A DNA stretch of 64,000 nt from Homarus americanus (taxonomy: Eukaryota > Arthropoda > Malacostraca > Decapoda > Nephropidae). Shown here piece after piece: positions 35,475 to 46,739 of the stretch. The stretch's first letter is position 1. Every line of letters starts with the position of its first letter. The translations under genes were made by a program, and so were the position numbers. Location: the NCBI RefSeq assembly GCF_018991925.1, contig NW_024735554.1, positions 1,588,695 through 1,652,694 on the forward strand, in the 5' to 3' direction. The notes beneath the pieces were generated by a model. The model was not told the DNA's origin. It did not search any database and saw only the letters and a program-made list of their open reading frames with translations.

Positions 35475-35650
35475 CCCAGCTACTCCTCGACTTACGACAT
35501 ACTCGACCTACGACCGCCTCAGTTGGTACGACCACCCGCACATACGACTGCCTCAGTCGGTACGACCACCCGCACACACGACCGCCTCAGTCGGTACGAC
35601 CACCCGCACATACGACCGCTGCAGTCGATACCAAAACTTTTTCAAATGAC
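35475..35650 (+). repeat. Partial CCCCGACTTAC-family MITE with internal 36-bp tandem repeat
   Basis: Starts CAGCTACTCCTCGACTTACG and contains three to four near-identical units with CGACCACCCGCACATACGAC and GCCTCAGTCGGTA. Only the left end of the element is visible. Confidence 0.7.
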
Positions 35651-35948
35651 GCGCGTATTTTCTAGACCGAAGCGTTTCCGTCCCGTACGAGAGCGTCGTG
35701 TGGGCTGGGTCGCCTCGTGGCTACAGCATCCACGCCGTAGAGCGCTTAGTAATTAGATGATCTCATCAAAGTCAGTAAAGATGTAGACAGTCATCTTGCC
35801 AGGCACCATGAAGTTTTCCTCAAGTTTTCTAAATGTGAATTTTTAGAATCAAGAATACAATTATTCCTTGGTCATTTCATCTTTTATAACAGATAGGCAT
35901 CCATTAGGTATTCTTTTTTACTATGCGGTTAGATTACTTCTCATAGAA

Positions 35949-36295
35949 CAGGGGTTCCCAATCTGTGGGTTGCGACCCCTTGGGGGGTCGCGGAGGGTTG
36001 GCTCGGGGGTTGAGAAACCTTGGGAGAACTTGGCAGCTTTGGGAGAACTTAGTACATCAGCAGGAATATTACTAAAACTTTCATTTCGCTGATACGCCAG
36101 TAACCTAGAACACACAACATAATGTTGTGCCGGTGGAGTAGGCACAAAATTAATGAATTAATGATTGTTTTCTCTTTCTTCCCCTTTCCATCTCAGAAAT
36201 TTTTGTAAAACTGAAATAGCTGACGGCAAGGGGGTGGCGAGTGTTTCGGGGTTTTGAGAAAAGAGTCGCGAGTACAAAAAGGTTGGGAACCACTG
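35949..36295. mobile_element. hAT-type non-autonomous element
   Basis: 347 bp flanked by a perfect 8-bp target duplication TCATAGAA (35941-35948 and 36296-36303). Ends CAGGGGTTCCCAATCTGTGG and AAAAGGTTGGGAACCACTG are inverted repeats of the classic hAT (Charlie-like) form. GGGTTGCGACCCC follows the left end and GAGTCGCGAG precedes the right. No transposase. Confidence 0.92.
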
Positions 36296-36303
36296 TCATA
36301 GAA

Positions 36304-38970
36304 CTCGATGGGTGGTGGCCGAGCAATGTATTAGCCCCTGTAAAACAGACATTAATACTTGTATAAATGTGGGTTACATACATTAGGTTTACATAATTAC
36401 ATCACCCTTAATAACCAGCCTATGAGCCGTGAGTAGTCACCAACTGGACATGTGACAGTGAGTTTCCAATGAGCGCTCACACCTTGACTGTAGAGTCATC
36501 AATTAAGTAGCCGGCTTCTAGCCAGTCTGTCTCCTGTGTTTCACCCAAGCAAGACGTGTGTTCAACGAAGCTCGTTACACATAAGCTTTGTCCCTTATTA
36601 ACATTCACAGCTCATAGCATTAATTACGGTGATACCCTAGTTATTGTGCAATAGTTTATTTTCTTGATTAATGGAGAAAAGACCATTTGGGTTTGAAACT
36701 TAACCCATAAACAGTTATGAATGTCACTTCCAGTGCACCTTTAATACTGACTCTACAGACTCTTCATCAGAGATTACAACAGGTAAACACAACCATAACC
36801 CAACCTATCCTAATTTAAGCAAAACCTAACAAACCTAACCAAACTTAAGCAAAACCTAACCTAATCTAACTTAACCAAAACCTTACCGAACCACTGATGT
36901 CCATCTTCTCGATAAGTACAAGGATTTTCACTCTAGACAATCTACAGATGGGTGAAAAACAATGTGTTCTCGGAAAAGTGATTGTAGCCAAATTACTCTT
37001 CCACAAATTGTGAATAAGTTCAAATGGAAGAGGAGAGCACCGGATGCACAAGTTGGCCATGTCGAGAATGAAATAAAATTTTTATTTCATAATCTTATTC
37101 TTCCCCGGGCCATATCAATAACTGTTTGGTCAAAGACAATGGAATCAAAGCTATGAGGCTTTGTGATTGGTCCTTTTAGGCCCACCAGAAGTCTCTGATG
37201 GTAAGATTTTAATTCCCAGGAAAACTGCTCGATGTCTCTCATGGTCACAATCTCAGAGAGTTTGTACAAATAACATAAACCCTGATGGCCGCATGATATT
37301 TAACGCGAATTTCCTTCATAAATTTATCATCTCGGTTATTAACCATTTGCAATGGCAGCGGTACAGTATGAAAAGAAGTTGTTGCAATTGATGAGATATA
37401 ACTTCTGGTGAACCCAAAATTGCTCCAATCTAATTGGAAGTGAAACTGCAATAATACTGGTTACGTTGGGGAATGGTTAGGTTTGATTAGTTTCCTATTA
37501 GCTCCATTTTTCTTTCCCCCCCACCCAAAACCTCCAAATTCCCACAGGTCCTCCAAGATTGTTGGAGGGGGCCAGGGGTGATAACCCAAAAATGATTCAT
37601 TTATGACAGAAATGAAGGTCAAATTTGAATGAACCACAACAAATACCATGAGAAAAACCTAGATTTCTGGTCAAAAACCAATTGATAGTGAAACTGCAAT
37701 TTTACCCTCTAACGGTCTAACCTAACCTAAACCTTACTTAACCAAAACCTAGCGTAACTTGACTAATATCTAACCTAACCAAATCTAACCAAAGCCTAAC
37801 CCAGATGTCTCAGATGGTAAAATTTTAAGGTACCGGTAATTATTGATGACTAACCCGTCGCCAATCAGAGCGTACTCACAGTAAAAGAGCGTAGTAGGAA
37901 CTTAGCCAGTCACGGCAAAATATCCACTGCCTTAAGACAAATTGTTGAACAGCTTTTTATATATACGGGTATATATATGATAAATGTTTACTTAAGTGCT
38001 GCGAGCTATTTTGCCAGGAATTTTTTTTTCTTGCATGAATTTTGATTTTGCTGCTTTTTTATTGGAGATAGTTTTTTTTCTGGGGAAAAACAAAAAATAT
38101 TAATGTTTTCCTTATTTAACCTAACCTAACATAACCTGATCTAACCCCCTGGTGGGGGGGGGGGTTGCCCCCCTCAACCTCCCCCACCCCCAATTGGTTA
38201 TATAATGTTGCCAGTATTCAACTTATCCTTATTTAACCTAACGTAACATATTCCCCTATTGGGGAAACGCTATTTTTTCAGAGTTGAGTCATGTATTATA
38301 TATCATGGTAATGTGATTCAGACGACCCAAGCACTACACACTCCCCCATGGCTCGCCGACGGTATTATAGTATACTGTTCATTATAAAAAAGAAACACTT
38401 CCCCAACAGAGAACACAGCCAATAGCAATTAACAACAAAAATTATGGTGGAAAAGCTGTGTGTTCTTGCTAGAATCGTTGGCAGCGTTAATCTACAAGTT
38501 TATCAAGTTATACAGTTCAGCATGAATATAGACAATGGCCTTTTTATATTAATGCACCGTTCTATCTCTTGGTGTTAGAAATGTTTTGCCGACTGTTTAG
38601 ACAATTCTAAGACATTTTTCTTCTATGATATTTTGTTGGAAATTAAGAATAACCAAGATGTTATTTTCCCAATATTATTATCATTTGGTTGTCACAAGTC
38701 GCCCCATTCCTTGTTTACGTCGGGCGGAGAAGCTCTTCCCCCTTCAGTTCCTGCTCCCGTGTTTGTTTGTTCGCTTCTTCTTCGTCTACAGTGTATGTGT
38801 GCAGGTAGTGTGGGAGTTCTTATTGGTTAGTGGAAGCAGAGGGTGAGGGTAACTTTATTATTGGGTAGGGCAGGGGGAGGGAAGACATTATTGGGTAAGA
38901 GCTCTTTGTGTTAGCCAATGAGCAATGCGTGGGTGTGTCGGGAGGGAAATTTTGAATTTCAGCATCAGAT
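36304..38970. repeat. Gene-free with interstitial CCTAA/TTAGG-like tracts
   Basis: Degenerate CCTAACC/ACCTAA runs at about 36780-36895, 37715-37802 and 38116-38150 (plus TTAGGTTAGGTTAGGT at 39723) resemble the arthropod TTAGG telomere repeat in diluted form. Runs of C or G (38150-38190) and CAACCCCC text occur between. No coding sequence recognised. Confidence 0.5.
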
Positions 38971-39129
38971 ATGGCTGAACAGTTGGAAGAGCCGTGCGGA
39001 CATTATCAACACGATTATTTTACATCTATTGCCGAGTCCCACCAGAAAAATACCGAGACCATTCCATTTTTTATAAAACGTGGTGCATTACCCAACGCGA
39101 GTTGTCCGAACTGTAGACGGCCCAGATGA
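38971..39129 (+). CDS. Short possible transposase N-terminus (ISXO2/Merlin-like?)
   Basis: A 52-codon reading MAEQLEEPCGHYQHDYFTSI, then ETIPFFIKRGALPNASCPNC and RRPR. The order F-hydrophobic, RG-LP, C-P-x-C is that of the N-terminal part of ISXO2/Merlin-type transposases, but the reading stops before any catalytic region. In the next frame VDGPDEPDSSSDY runs up to a GTAAG donor. A matching acceptor before ATGGAGAGG at about 40049 would give DGEVEVQMYQNECLELDNAC. Either a decayed transposon or exons of an unknown gene. Confidence 0.3.
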   Translation: MAEQLEEPCGHYQHDYFTSIAESHQKNTETIPFFIKRGALPNASCPNCRRPR

Positions 39130-39469
39130 ACCTGATTCTTCTTCAGATTATGGTAAGATGTGGGAGCATCAACATGAGGGGTCCAAGGGGGCTCTGATTT
39201 GATTAGGTTAGGTTCGGAAAGGATTGGTTGGTTTCTGGTGATTTTCTGTTTTTTGTTTTTTTTTCAGAAAAACTGGGGTAGGTTAAGTTAGGTATTATTT
39301 CTTTCGGTATTAGAAATGTTTCACCTATGGCTTTTTATGACTTTTGAAGGATTTTGGCCTTGTTCTCCAATGAAAATCACCTGTTTCTGTTATTTCCCCC
39401 CAGCCCAAAACTCCCACTTCCTAACATCTTCCCTTATGATTGTTGGGGGGGGGGTCTAAAAAACCGAGG

Positions 39470-40072
39470 CTAAATTTGCACTTCCACCTTCCCATCTGTT
39501 AAAAGTCAAAAATATATTTTTCTAGTGTATGTGTGTGTGTTTAGACCGAATATGACCTTCATTTCCTTCAGAAATTGACCATTTTTTTAAAGATTTTTTT
39601 CGTGGGACGTTTTTAAAAAAAAATTAATGGCTAAGCGAATAAAAAAATACACAAAAACACTAAAAAAAACAAAAAAATAACCTAAGGTAAGAAATAGGTG
39701 ATTCCATCATATGGTGAGAGTTAGTTAGGTTAGGTTAGGTTTTTGGGCTCGCCTTTAGAATCGTCACCTCAGAATGTCCACCTGAAGAATCGTCACCCCA
39801 GGATATCCCACCTGAAGAATTGTCACCCTGCCAAACTCTGGGGTAACAATTCTTCAGGTGATCCAATTTTTGCTTTCCTAGTGTGTTTTTTTTTATTCAC
39901 TTAGCCATTATTTTTTTTTTTGAAAAACGTCTCACGAAAAAAAAAATCGATAAATAAAAAAACGGTCAATTTCCGACGGAATTGAAGGTCATATTCGGTC
40001 TAAACACACAAATACACTATAAAAAAATTATTTTTTACTTTCTTACAGATGGAGAGGTGGAAGTGCAAATGT
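39470..40072. repeat. Long foldback (inverted repeat) with about 190-bp arms
   Basis: The left arm (about 39470-39665) contains TTTGCACTTCCACCTTCCC and GTTTAGACCGAATATGACCT. The right arm (about 39880-40072) contains their reverse complements AGGTCATATTCGGTCTAAAC and GGTGGAAGTGCAAAT. Arms match at roughly four positions in five or better. The loop has short direct repeats (ATCGTCACC / GAAGAATTGTCACC). Confidence 0.8.
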
Positions 40073-40719
40073 ACCAAAACGAGTGCCTTGAGCTAGACAA
40101 CGCATGTATAAGGTGTAGTACAGTAGGCCGTGGGAGTGAAGGTTTACAATGACAAGGAGTAGGGTAGTTTGACCGAGCCACAAAACTGTTAGCTGCTTAT
40201 TTCCTGGATGACCCTTTGTCACATGCCACCTCTAGTCTGTGGCCATTGGATAAGTAGGGTAAAAACTAAGAAACGTTTTAAGATCTTACCACTGCTGCTC
40301 TGAGATAGTTAGACCACCGTCCCTGAGCATTTGTTTTGGTTATCACACAGTACCTCAGTATAGGAGAATAGTTTGATGCTCCACTGATTCACCGCCACTC
40401 TTGACGCGCCACCTATGACGCTTCATCATCATAGAAAACAGTTCCGTATTACTTGGCTAACTACAGTATTTAAAATGTTTTTTAATGTCTGTGGCATCAT
40501 AAAAAGAGGAGCACTATTTAAAGTAAAATACACATATTTTGAAGCGTTCGTGTACTGTATGTAGTGGTTTTTTCGAAAGAACTTTTATTATTTATTCAAA
40601 ACCGCTTAATCTTTTCAATTATAAATTACTATACTTTATCCTCTTTGCCACAAATTGGCAACATACTGTGGGGTACTGTAGTTTGGTTCACATGTAGTGG
40701 AATTCTCCTCTACAAACGC

Positions 40720-41165
40720 TGTTTGTCGCTGCCTAGCCGACCCCACCAATTCCCCAGTGTATGCCTCGTGGTCTAGGTCAACCAGCGCCGCCTTACACCA
40801 CGGAGCGGGGGTCAACTGCTATGCCACGCCTACCCCCGCTATTTAAGACCTGACCTCGTGGTGATCTGCCTCTTTCTCTACCTACAAACGCAGCCAGCAA
40901 CACCTCCTCTGCCGCTGCCTGGCGGCCCTCGCTCCTCCGCCTGCCTGGCGGTCCTCTCTCCCGCTGGCGAGCATGGCGACCCACAAGCTGTCCTTCGCTG
41001 AGCGTCCTCACCAACCAGCTCTCTCTACATCACGCTTGTAACCATGCTGCCTTCCCAGCACCAAGCTGCATTGTACATCCAATACAACATGTATATAGAG
41101 AGCACATTGTGAGTTTTCTTTCTCCATCCCATCCTGAGTGTGAACCAAACATCTTGAACCCCACA
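40720..41165 (+). mobile_element. Solo LTR-like sequence, copy 1
   Basis: About 446 bp beginning TGTTTGTCGCTGCCTAGCC and ending TTGAACCCCACA, i.e. TGT...ACA ends. It has a TATA-like CCGCTATTTAAGACC about 130 bp in, followed by a GC-rich stretch, as in an LTR promoter. The same unit recurs at about 42903-43326 in the same orientation. Gypsy-type gag-protease remnants lie 2.2 kb beyond the second copy, so these may be its LTRs, but no primer-binding site was recognised. Confidence 0.6.
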
Positions 41166-41385
41166 CACACTCAGGATGGGATGGAGAAAGGAGACTCACA
41201 ATGTGCTCTCTATATACATGTTGTATTGGATGTACAATGCAGCTTGGTGCTGGGAAGGCAGCATGGTTACAAGCGTTGAGTAGAGAGAGCTGGTTGGTGA
41301 GGGTGCTCAGAGGAGGACAGCTTGTAGGTCGCCGGCGGGAGCGAGGGCCGCCAGGCAGCGGCAGAGGAGGAGGTGTTGTCATGAT
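41166..41385 (-). mobile_element. Inverted partial LTR forming a large hairpin with copy 1
   Basis: Starting with CACACTCAGGATGGGATGG it is the reverse complement of the 3' half of the LTR next to it, including GTTGTATTGGATGTACAATG and the GCCGCCAGGCAGCGGCAGAG segment. The two form a near-perfect palindrome of more than 200 bp per arm centred near 41160. Confidence 0.75.
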
Positions 41386-42577
41386 CGTGATGACGGCTAA
41401 CCTGAAAACCTTAAGGATTCATATTACGCTCAAACGTCCACAAAACCTTCCGAGTCCCCCAGTGGAAACGTCCCCCGTTTTCTCTGTTTCCTTGATGACG
41501 TCATCGATAGGCCGTCTTTGTCTAAAGGGAACTTTGAATATAATCCGCGGATTTCGTAGCAAGACACTGTATGTTGGGACCTGTTGCCATCCAACCCTTT
41601 GTAATCAATTTAATTTTGCTTTTGATAGCTCAGTCAGAGCATTGTTAGTGAGGATAATAGTAGGGAATGAAACCGAGTTCATAGTCTCAGTTTCAACGTC
41701 AGAGTGTACAGTAAATTAATTCATCGAAATAGAAGTAGGTGGACTCCCTGACCTATTCTGAGTGAGGGCCCCGCGGGCATTTCAACGGTTAGTAAGTGCT
41801 CGCCCCTTCACCCATACAGGTCCCTAACGCAGCCTAGGCCGTGTCTGTAGCGTGGATGTTGTATCCACTAGTCTGGAGAGATGTCCGAGGTCCAGTAGGA
41901 TCAGTTATCTTCGTGAGACCCGACCGTCAAAAACTTCAGTCCTACCTATGGGCCCCATAGCTGGCCCGTCTGACCCTAACGCTCGGCCTGCGAGGTGACC
42001 CCGGATCACCAAGCCACACACAACTACCAGCCCCCATCATTGGTGGATGAGTGTCTAGCTCAGTAGGTGCTATTTGTGTGGTGGTGTTATTCCACTGGGA
42101 TCTTCAGAGTTCGTTAGAAAGTACCCATGGTGGCAGGACACCATGGCGGTTACTTGAGTATCACTCCTGACGACCGAGTGTTGTAGTGGTAGTTGCCCCT
42201 GGTCTTAATGGTGCTGCTAAGTTACTATAAGAGTTATGTGTTATTGAGTATGTCCACCCAGTAGTGGTGTGCGTATTTTGAGCCTGAGGGCATAGTACCA
42301 GGTTTCGTCTGTTGGTACATATATTCTTTCTCCTACCTCCATTTTAATGTTTAAATAAATATTGTATTTGTATATTGTGTCTATTATTTATCTACAGTAT
42401 CTACCGTTATTTCTTCCCTAGTACTTGATACTATCATTACATATACTCATGAGCCTCCTCTCGTCACGCTACCAATGGTTGTAAGTATTAAAGTAAAAAT
42501 TGTTATAAGAGGCACAGGCCCTTATACTCTGATTACTTTTCCTTTTCATTTATCTTCTTCACCAAAAGATCGGCTCG
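41386..42577. other. Gene-free, retroelement-like sequence
   Basis: Moderate GC, no reading frame of note. AATAAATATTGTATTTGTAT near 42354 could be an old polyadenylation region. Lies between the inverted LTR and a LINE 3' fragment. Confidence 0.35.
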
Positions 42578-42863
42578 TTAGCCGCCCGGGCGATCGGTCA
42601 CGTCTCTGTCATGCACTGTTGGGAAGTACTGGGCATGCACCGGCTCCTGAATGTACCTGAACCCGCTCCAGTGTTGGTCAAGTCTGGTCTTGAAACAGCT
42701 CACACTCGGTGCCGTCACAACACTCTCTGGCAGATTGTTCCAAGAGTTTACAACTCTCACTCCGAAAAAGTTTGCCCTCACGGTTTTCTGGACTTGCGGC
42801 TTCTTCAATCTTGAGCTGTGACCCCTTGTGGGGCGAGCGTCCGCCAGCTCCAATTAAGGACAC
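42578..42863 (-). pseudogene. LINE reverse-transcriptase 3' end fragment
   Basis: Minus-strand reading LADARPTRGHSSRLKK, then RANFFGVRVVNSWNNLPESV and VTAPSVSCFKTRLDQHW. This is the characteristic C-terminus of CR1/Jockey-type LINE ORF2 proteins (R-x-x-F-F-x-x-R-V-V-x-x-W-N-x-L-P, then F-K-x-x-L-D). Truncated upstream. Confidence 0.85.
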
Positions 42864-42902
42864 TCGACTGAGTAGTGCCCCCTGAGATGCTTGTACACCT
42901 CA

Positions 42903-43326
42903 GCCGTTGTCGCTGACTAGCCGACCCTCGAATTCCCCAGCCTGCGCCTCATGGTCAAGGTCGGTAACCAGCGCCGCCTAACATAGCGGAGGTCAACTAT
43001 CAACCCACGCATACCCCCGCTATTTAAGACCTCACCCCGCCGTGACCTACCTCTTTCTACCTACAGCCACCAGCAAGCAACACCTCCCCCGCTCCTGCCT
43101 GGTGGCCCTCGCTCCCGCCGGCGACTATGCCGCCCTACAAGCGGCGTGTTCTCCTCTGAGCACCCTCACCAATCCGCTCTCTCTACATCACCCTTGGACT
43201 CACGCTGCCACCCCCCAGCACCAAGCTGCATTGTACATCCAATACAATAGGTATACAGAGAGCACATTGTGAGTTTCCTTTCTCCATCCCATCCTGAGTG
43301 TGAACCAATATCTCATAACCCCACAG
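42903..43326 (+). mobile_element. Solo LTR-like sequence, copy 2
   Basis: Same unit as 40720-41165: GTCGCTGACTAGCCGACCCT, CCGCTATTTAAGACCTCACC, CAAGCTGCATTGTACATCCA, ending ATAACCCCACA. The copies differ by many substitutions and small indels, so the insertion is old. Confidence 0.6.
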
Positions 43327-44240
43327 GGGTTTCCAAATTAATGAGAACTTCTCATTGAGAAGTCTGGCAAGCGTAGTGAGCCCTTTCAGCTGGGGGGTCC
43401 GGGGAGGCACTGTCAGCCCCCGGAAAAATTTTTGAAATCTGACCAATATTTGACGCCATTTGCACTGAATCTTAGGAAACAATCTGAGGTTGAAGGTGGT
43501 GTAATTTAACATTCCTAATCTTTGTATATAGACTTATATTACAGGATAATAGAAGTCATAAATTTTTTTTTAAATATTTTATTTACACAATTTTAAAATA
43601 CATGAATTTACTGCACTAAATATAGAGTATATAATATGGTTATTACTGTATTGAATGTGTAACAATCATTAAGCATTTTAATACTTGTATATAATGACTA
43701 ACTAACACTGAACACTAACAGAGCTCATAAAATTTGCTTAACAGTTTTTGAGCACCCGTAAAATACATTGCCTTTATTTTTCTGCAAGTACATTGGCAAA
43801 TTTCATCTTCCTGGGATTTCTCTGTGCAAATGTGTCAATTACTTGGTTTATATACCCAGCATGCTCAATTTCCAACGCCGTATTATCGTACGATACAGTT
43901 ATTTGAAGCACATTGCGTAATCATCAAATATGTGAAAGTGGATGGAAAAATAATTTATAAATATGTAAAATCTATAGAAAATGTACAATGTGGATGAGAA
44001 TATGAAAAAACAAACATTAAATCTCAATATTTCACACTGTCTGGCAGTGCTGTATATTAAGTGCATTCAGGTGCATGGGAATGGCAGAGGTGGTGGACGT
44101 TACCGTGGCGTGGGGTGAGGTCAGGTAAGCTGACCCAACCTTCGTGTTACTAAGGTGTCGCCAGGTCAGGTATGGGTTGGCCGCACCATGCAGTACCTGG
44201 AGGGGGGGTTTCCGGGCAACCAGGAAAGCCCCCTGATGCG
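43327..44240. other. Gene-free stretch
   Basis: AT-rich from 43520 to 44030; a GC-richer piece (44030-44240) has no reading I can assign. Confidence 0.4.
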
Positions 44241-45300
44241 CCACTGTGACGGGTAATGTCAGACAGTCAGAGCAATAATAATGGCTTGTTTAACAGAAGG
44301 ATACAGACCAAACACTCTGTTTAAGCAAATTCTCAAGTCAATCACAAGTACACATGACGATTTCGTACCATTTATCACCACGCACCAATTGCCGTCATGC
44401 AGAAAGTCTCTGATCCACGCTAAGACACTTCCCTGAATCCTGTAATCTTCCAGTTTAATTCTCAGCCTTTCATGGGGCACACTGTCGAAAGACTTGGCAA
44501 AAATCTAGGTATACTGTATATTGTCAATAATTCTGCCTCGTTCTAGAATTTGAGTCCAAACATCTAGTACCTTAAGTAATTGTGTTAAGCAGGTTTTCCC
44601 GGCATAAAACTATGTTGGGATTCCTTTACAAGGTTGTTTTGTCGCAGATGTTCATCAAGGCATCTCTTATGATGCACTCTAGTACTTTGCACACTATGCT
44701 GGTCAGGCTCACTGGTCTAATTATTAGTGGTGATGAAAGCCCTTCTTGAATATAGGACTCACATAAGCCATCTTCCAGTCGTCGAGGACCTTTTGCTCCT
44801 CCAGGCATTTGCAGAACAGGATCTTTAGGGGCTCAGCAAGCTAGTTACACAGTTCTCTTAACACTCTGGGCAGGCACTCTTGTGAATCCTTAGCTTTGAC
44901 AGTTTATTTCTCATAACCTCGTCCGAGAACACAATGTGGGTCAGCTCTGTGTCAAGCCGTTTTCCTCAAACGCAGGAAGATTGTTCACATCCTCTCTTGT
45001 GAACACTGATGAAAAAAAGATTGTTCAACGCCTTTGCCTCAGGTCCAATATGCCTATTTCTGTTATTAATTTCAACTTTGTATAGCGGTAAAAAAGCCTT
45101 TGGGTTTTGCGAGATTGTGAAATGGAGTACCATCGTTCGATATGTTTTCCCATGTGTTGAGGTGTGAGCTTGTCTGGGGCAGTGCCCGGTTGCTAGTCAC
45201 CAGCTGACGCTGTAAGAGTAAAGTCTGCAAAGAACGTGGTCTAATATTCAAACCTCTCACATGGCGCAGTGAGTAGGATGCCGGGGCCCGACACGTCATA
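44241..45300 (-). pseudogene. LINE reverse-transcriptase fragment, broken
   Basis: On the minus strand, going right to left: AKPKGFFTAIQS, then KVLDDWKMAYVSPIFKKG-like text, then RPVSLTSIVCKVLECIIRDA, then FDSVPHERLRIKLEDYRIQG and SVLAWIRDFLHDGNWCVVIN. These are consecutive pieces of a CR1-like reverse transcriptase (N-Y-R-P-V-S-L-T and the hydrophobic F-D-x-V-P-H block). Several stops and frame changes, no catalytic YADD motif in this piece. Confidence 0.85.
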
Positions 45301-45518
45301 ACAGCCCTGACGATAAAGCTAACATGGCCCCTACACGTCCACGATTCTTGACGCCCTCAAGGGGACGCAAGGGCATCTCTACACTGGCGGGAACACCAGG
45401 CGTGTCCAGCAGCAAACCATGGGTGCATTAATGGCTCAGATGGTGTCTTTAACTACTGGTGGTGGTCATGCTTCTATGCCGGTCATGAAGCCCTCAGCAG
45501 CGGTCACTCCAGAGAAGT

Positions 45519-46705
45519 GTGAGGCAGAAAAGCCAGCAGCAGCGTTTAGGACATGGAGGCAGTCCATGGAGTCGTGGTGCTGTTGAACGGATGGTCACAA
45601 CTGGTGTCCACACTCCACATTCGCCTGCACTCCAAAGGGTGACTGACTCGAGATATCCCAGCGGTCAGTGGGAGCAGCTCTCACCCAAGGAGGCCCTGGA
45701 CGCCATCAGTGGGGTGGTTCTTCAATCGTCAAACCAAGCTGTGAAGTGGAACGAGTTTTTCAACAGCAAACAAGTTGAAGAGGAGCCCATGAAACGGTAT
45801 TTTCAACGATGCTTCGCAGAGGCAGTGGAGTGTGAATTTAAATGTCCCACCTGTGATAACGATCTCTCTGAGTACATGCTATTACGTAAAGTTATGGTGG
45901 GCCTGAATAACCCAGTGTTGAAAAGGGAAATTTTCCAGGGTTACTCGGGTTATAATAGTGTTGAAGTGCTTAGATTCTAAGCACTTCAACACTAAGCCTT
46001 AGAAATAAGTGTACATTGTTTGAGGCAGCAGTGAGAGATGCTGGTGTATTGTGTCGTACGTCTGTCCAGGCAGTGACGGGAACAGCCACGGAGGCAGCGG
46101 CGGTTGGTGATGACGTCACGGGTGAGTCTGAGGTAGCTGCCGCCCGACCTAGACACCCCAGTCGCGCGCACTGTGGCATGACACATGCCTCTGGTAAAAG
46201 TAACTGTCCTGCAAGTGGGGCCACATGTCGCAATTGCTCTAAGCTTGGTCACTTCAAAAGGTGTTGTAGGAGTAAGTCAGTCCTAAGTGCTTTTGTGGAT
46301 GTGTCAGGTGCTGTAACAGTGGCAACAGCCCAGCTATCCCGCCACCCCAGGTTACAAGTGTTCGTGACCCAGGCTGGGGGCAATTCCCCCGCCGCCCCTG
46401 TGCTGGCTGTGGCTGACACGGGTGCTATGGTGTGTGTGGCAGGGCCATCCCTGCTCCTGGACATCGGTTTGTGTCCGGGGCAAATTCGGGTCCGCAATGG
46501 CCTGAGGGACGTGGCAAACAAACAGCTCAAGTGTCTGGGGTCCGCCCCCTGCTGCCTCAGTGTGGGCGAGGGGTCCACCGTCCAGGAGGTCTACAATGTG
46601 CAGACAGCCAAGGCCCTCTACCTGTCATTGGAGGCCTGCAAGTGCTTCAACTTGGTGCCTGTCGACTTCCCGCTCCATAGGCATGCTGTGGCTGCAGCTC
46701 GTTAG
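45519..46705 (+). pseudogene. Gypsy-type gag and protease remnant
   Basis: Two readings in different frames. 45519-45980 has a gag-like capsid segment (EALDAISGVVLQSSNQAVKW, MKRYFQRCFAEAVECEF). 46016-46705 has a zinc knuckle CRNCSKLGHFKRCC (C-x2-C-x4-H-x4-C) and then a retropepsin VLAVADTGAMVCVAG with the DTG triad. It ends soon after the protease; no reverse transcriptase follows, since LINE sequence on the other strand begins at about 46740. Between the two readings lies a perfect 17-bp hairpin (45957-45993) that coincides with the frame break. Confidence 0.8.
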
Positions 46706-46739
46706 CCACTTGAGCGGTCGGTCATGTCTCTGTTACACA

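Noticed and set aside
40793..41382. Overlapping open frames on both strands (GRRRSEGRQ, VLDVQCSLVLG)
   Set aside because: They lie in the LTR palindrome and mirror one another; no protein family and no splice context.
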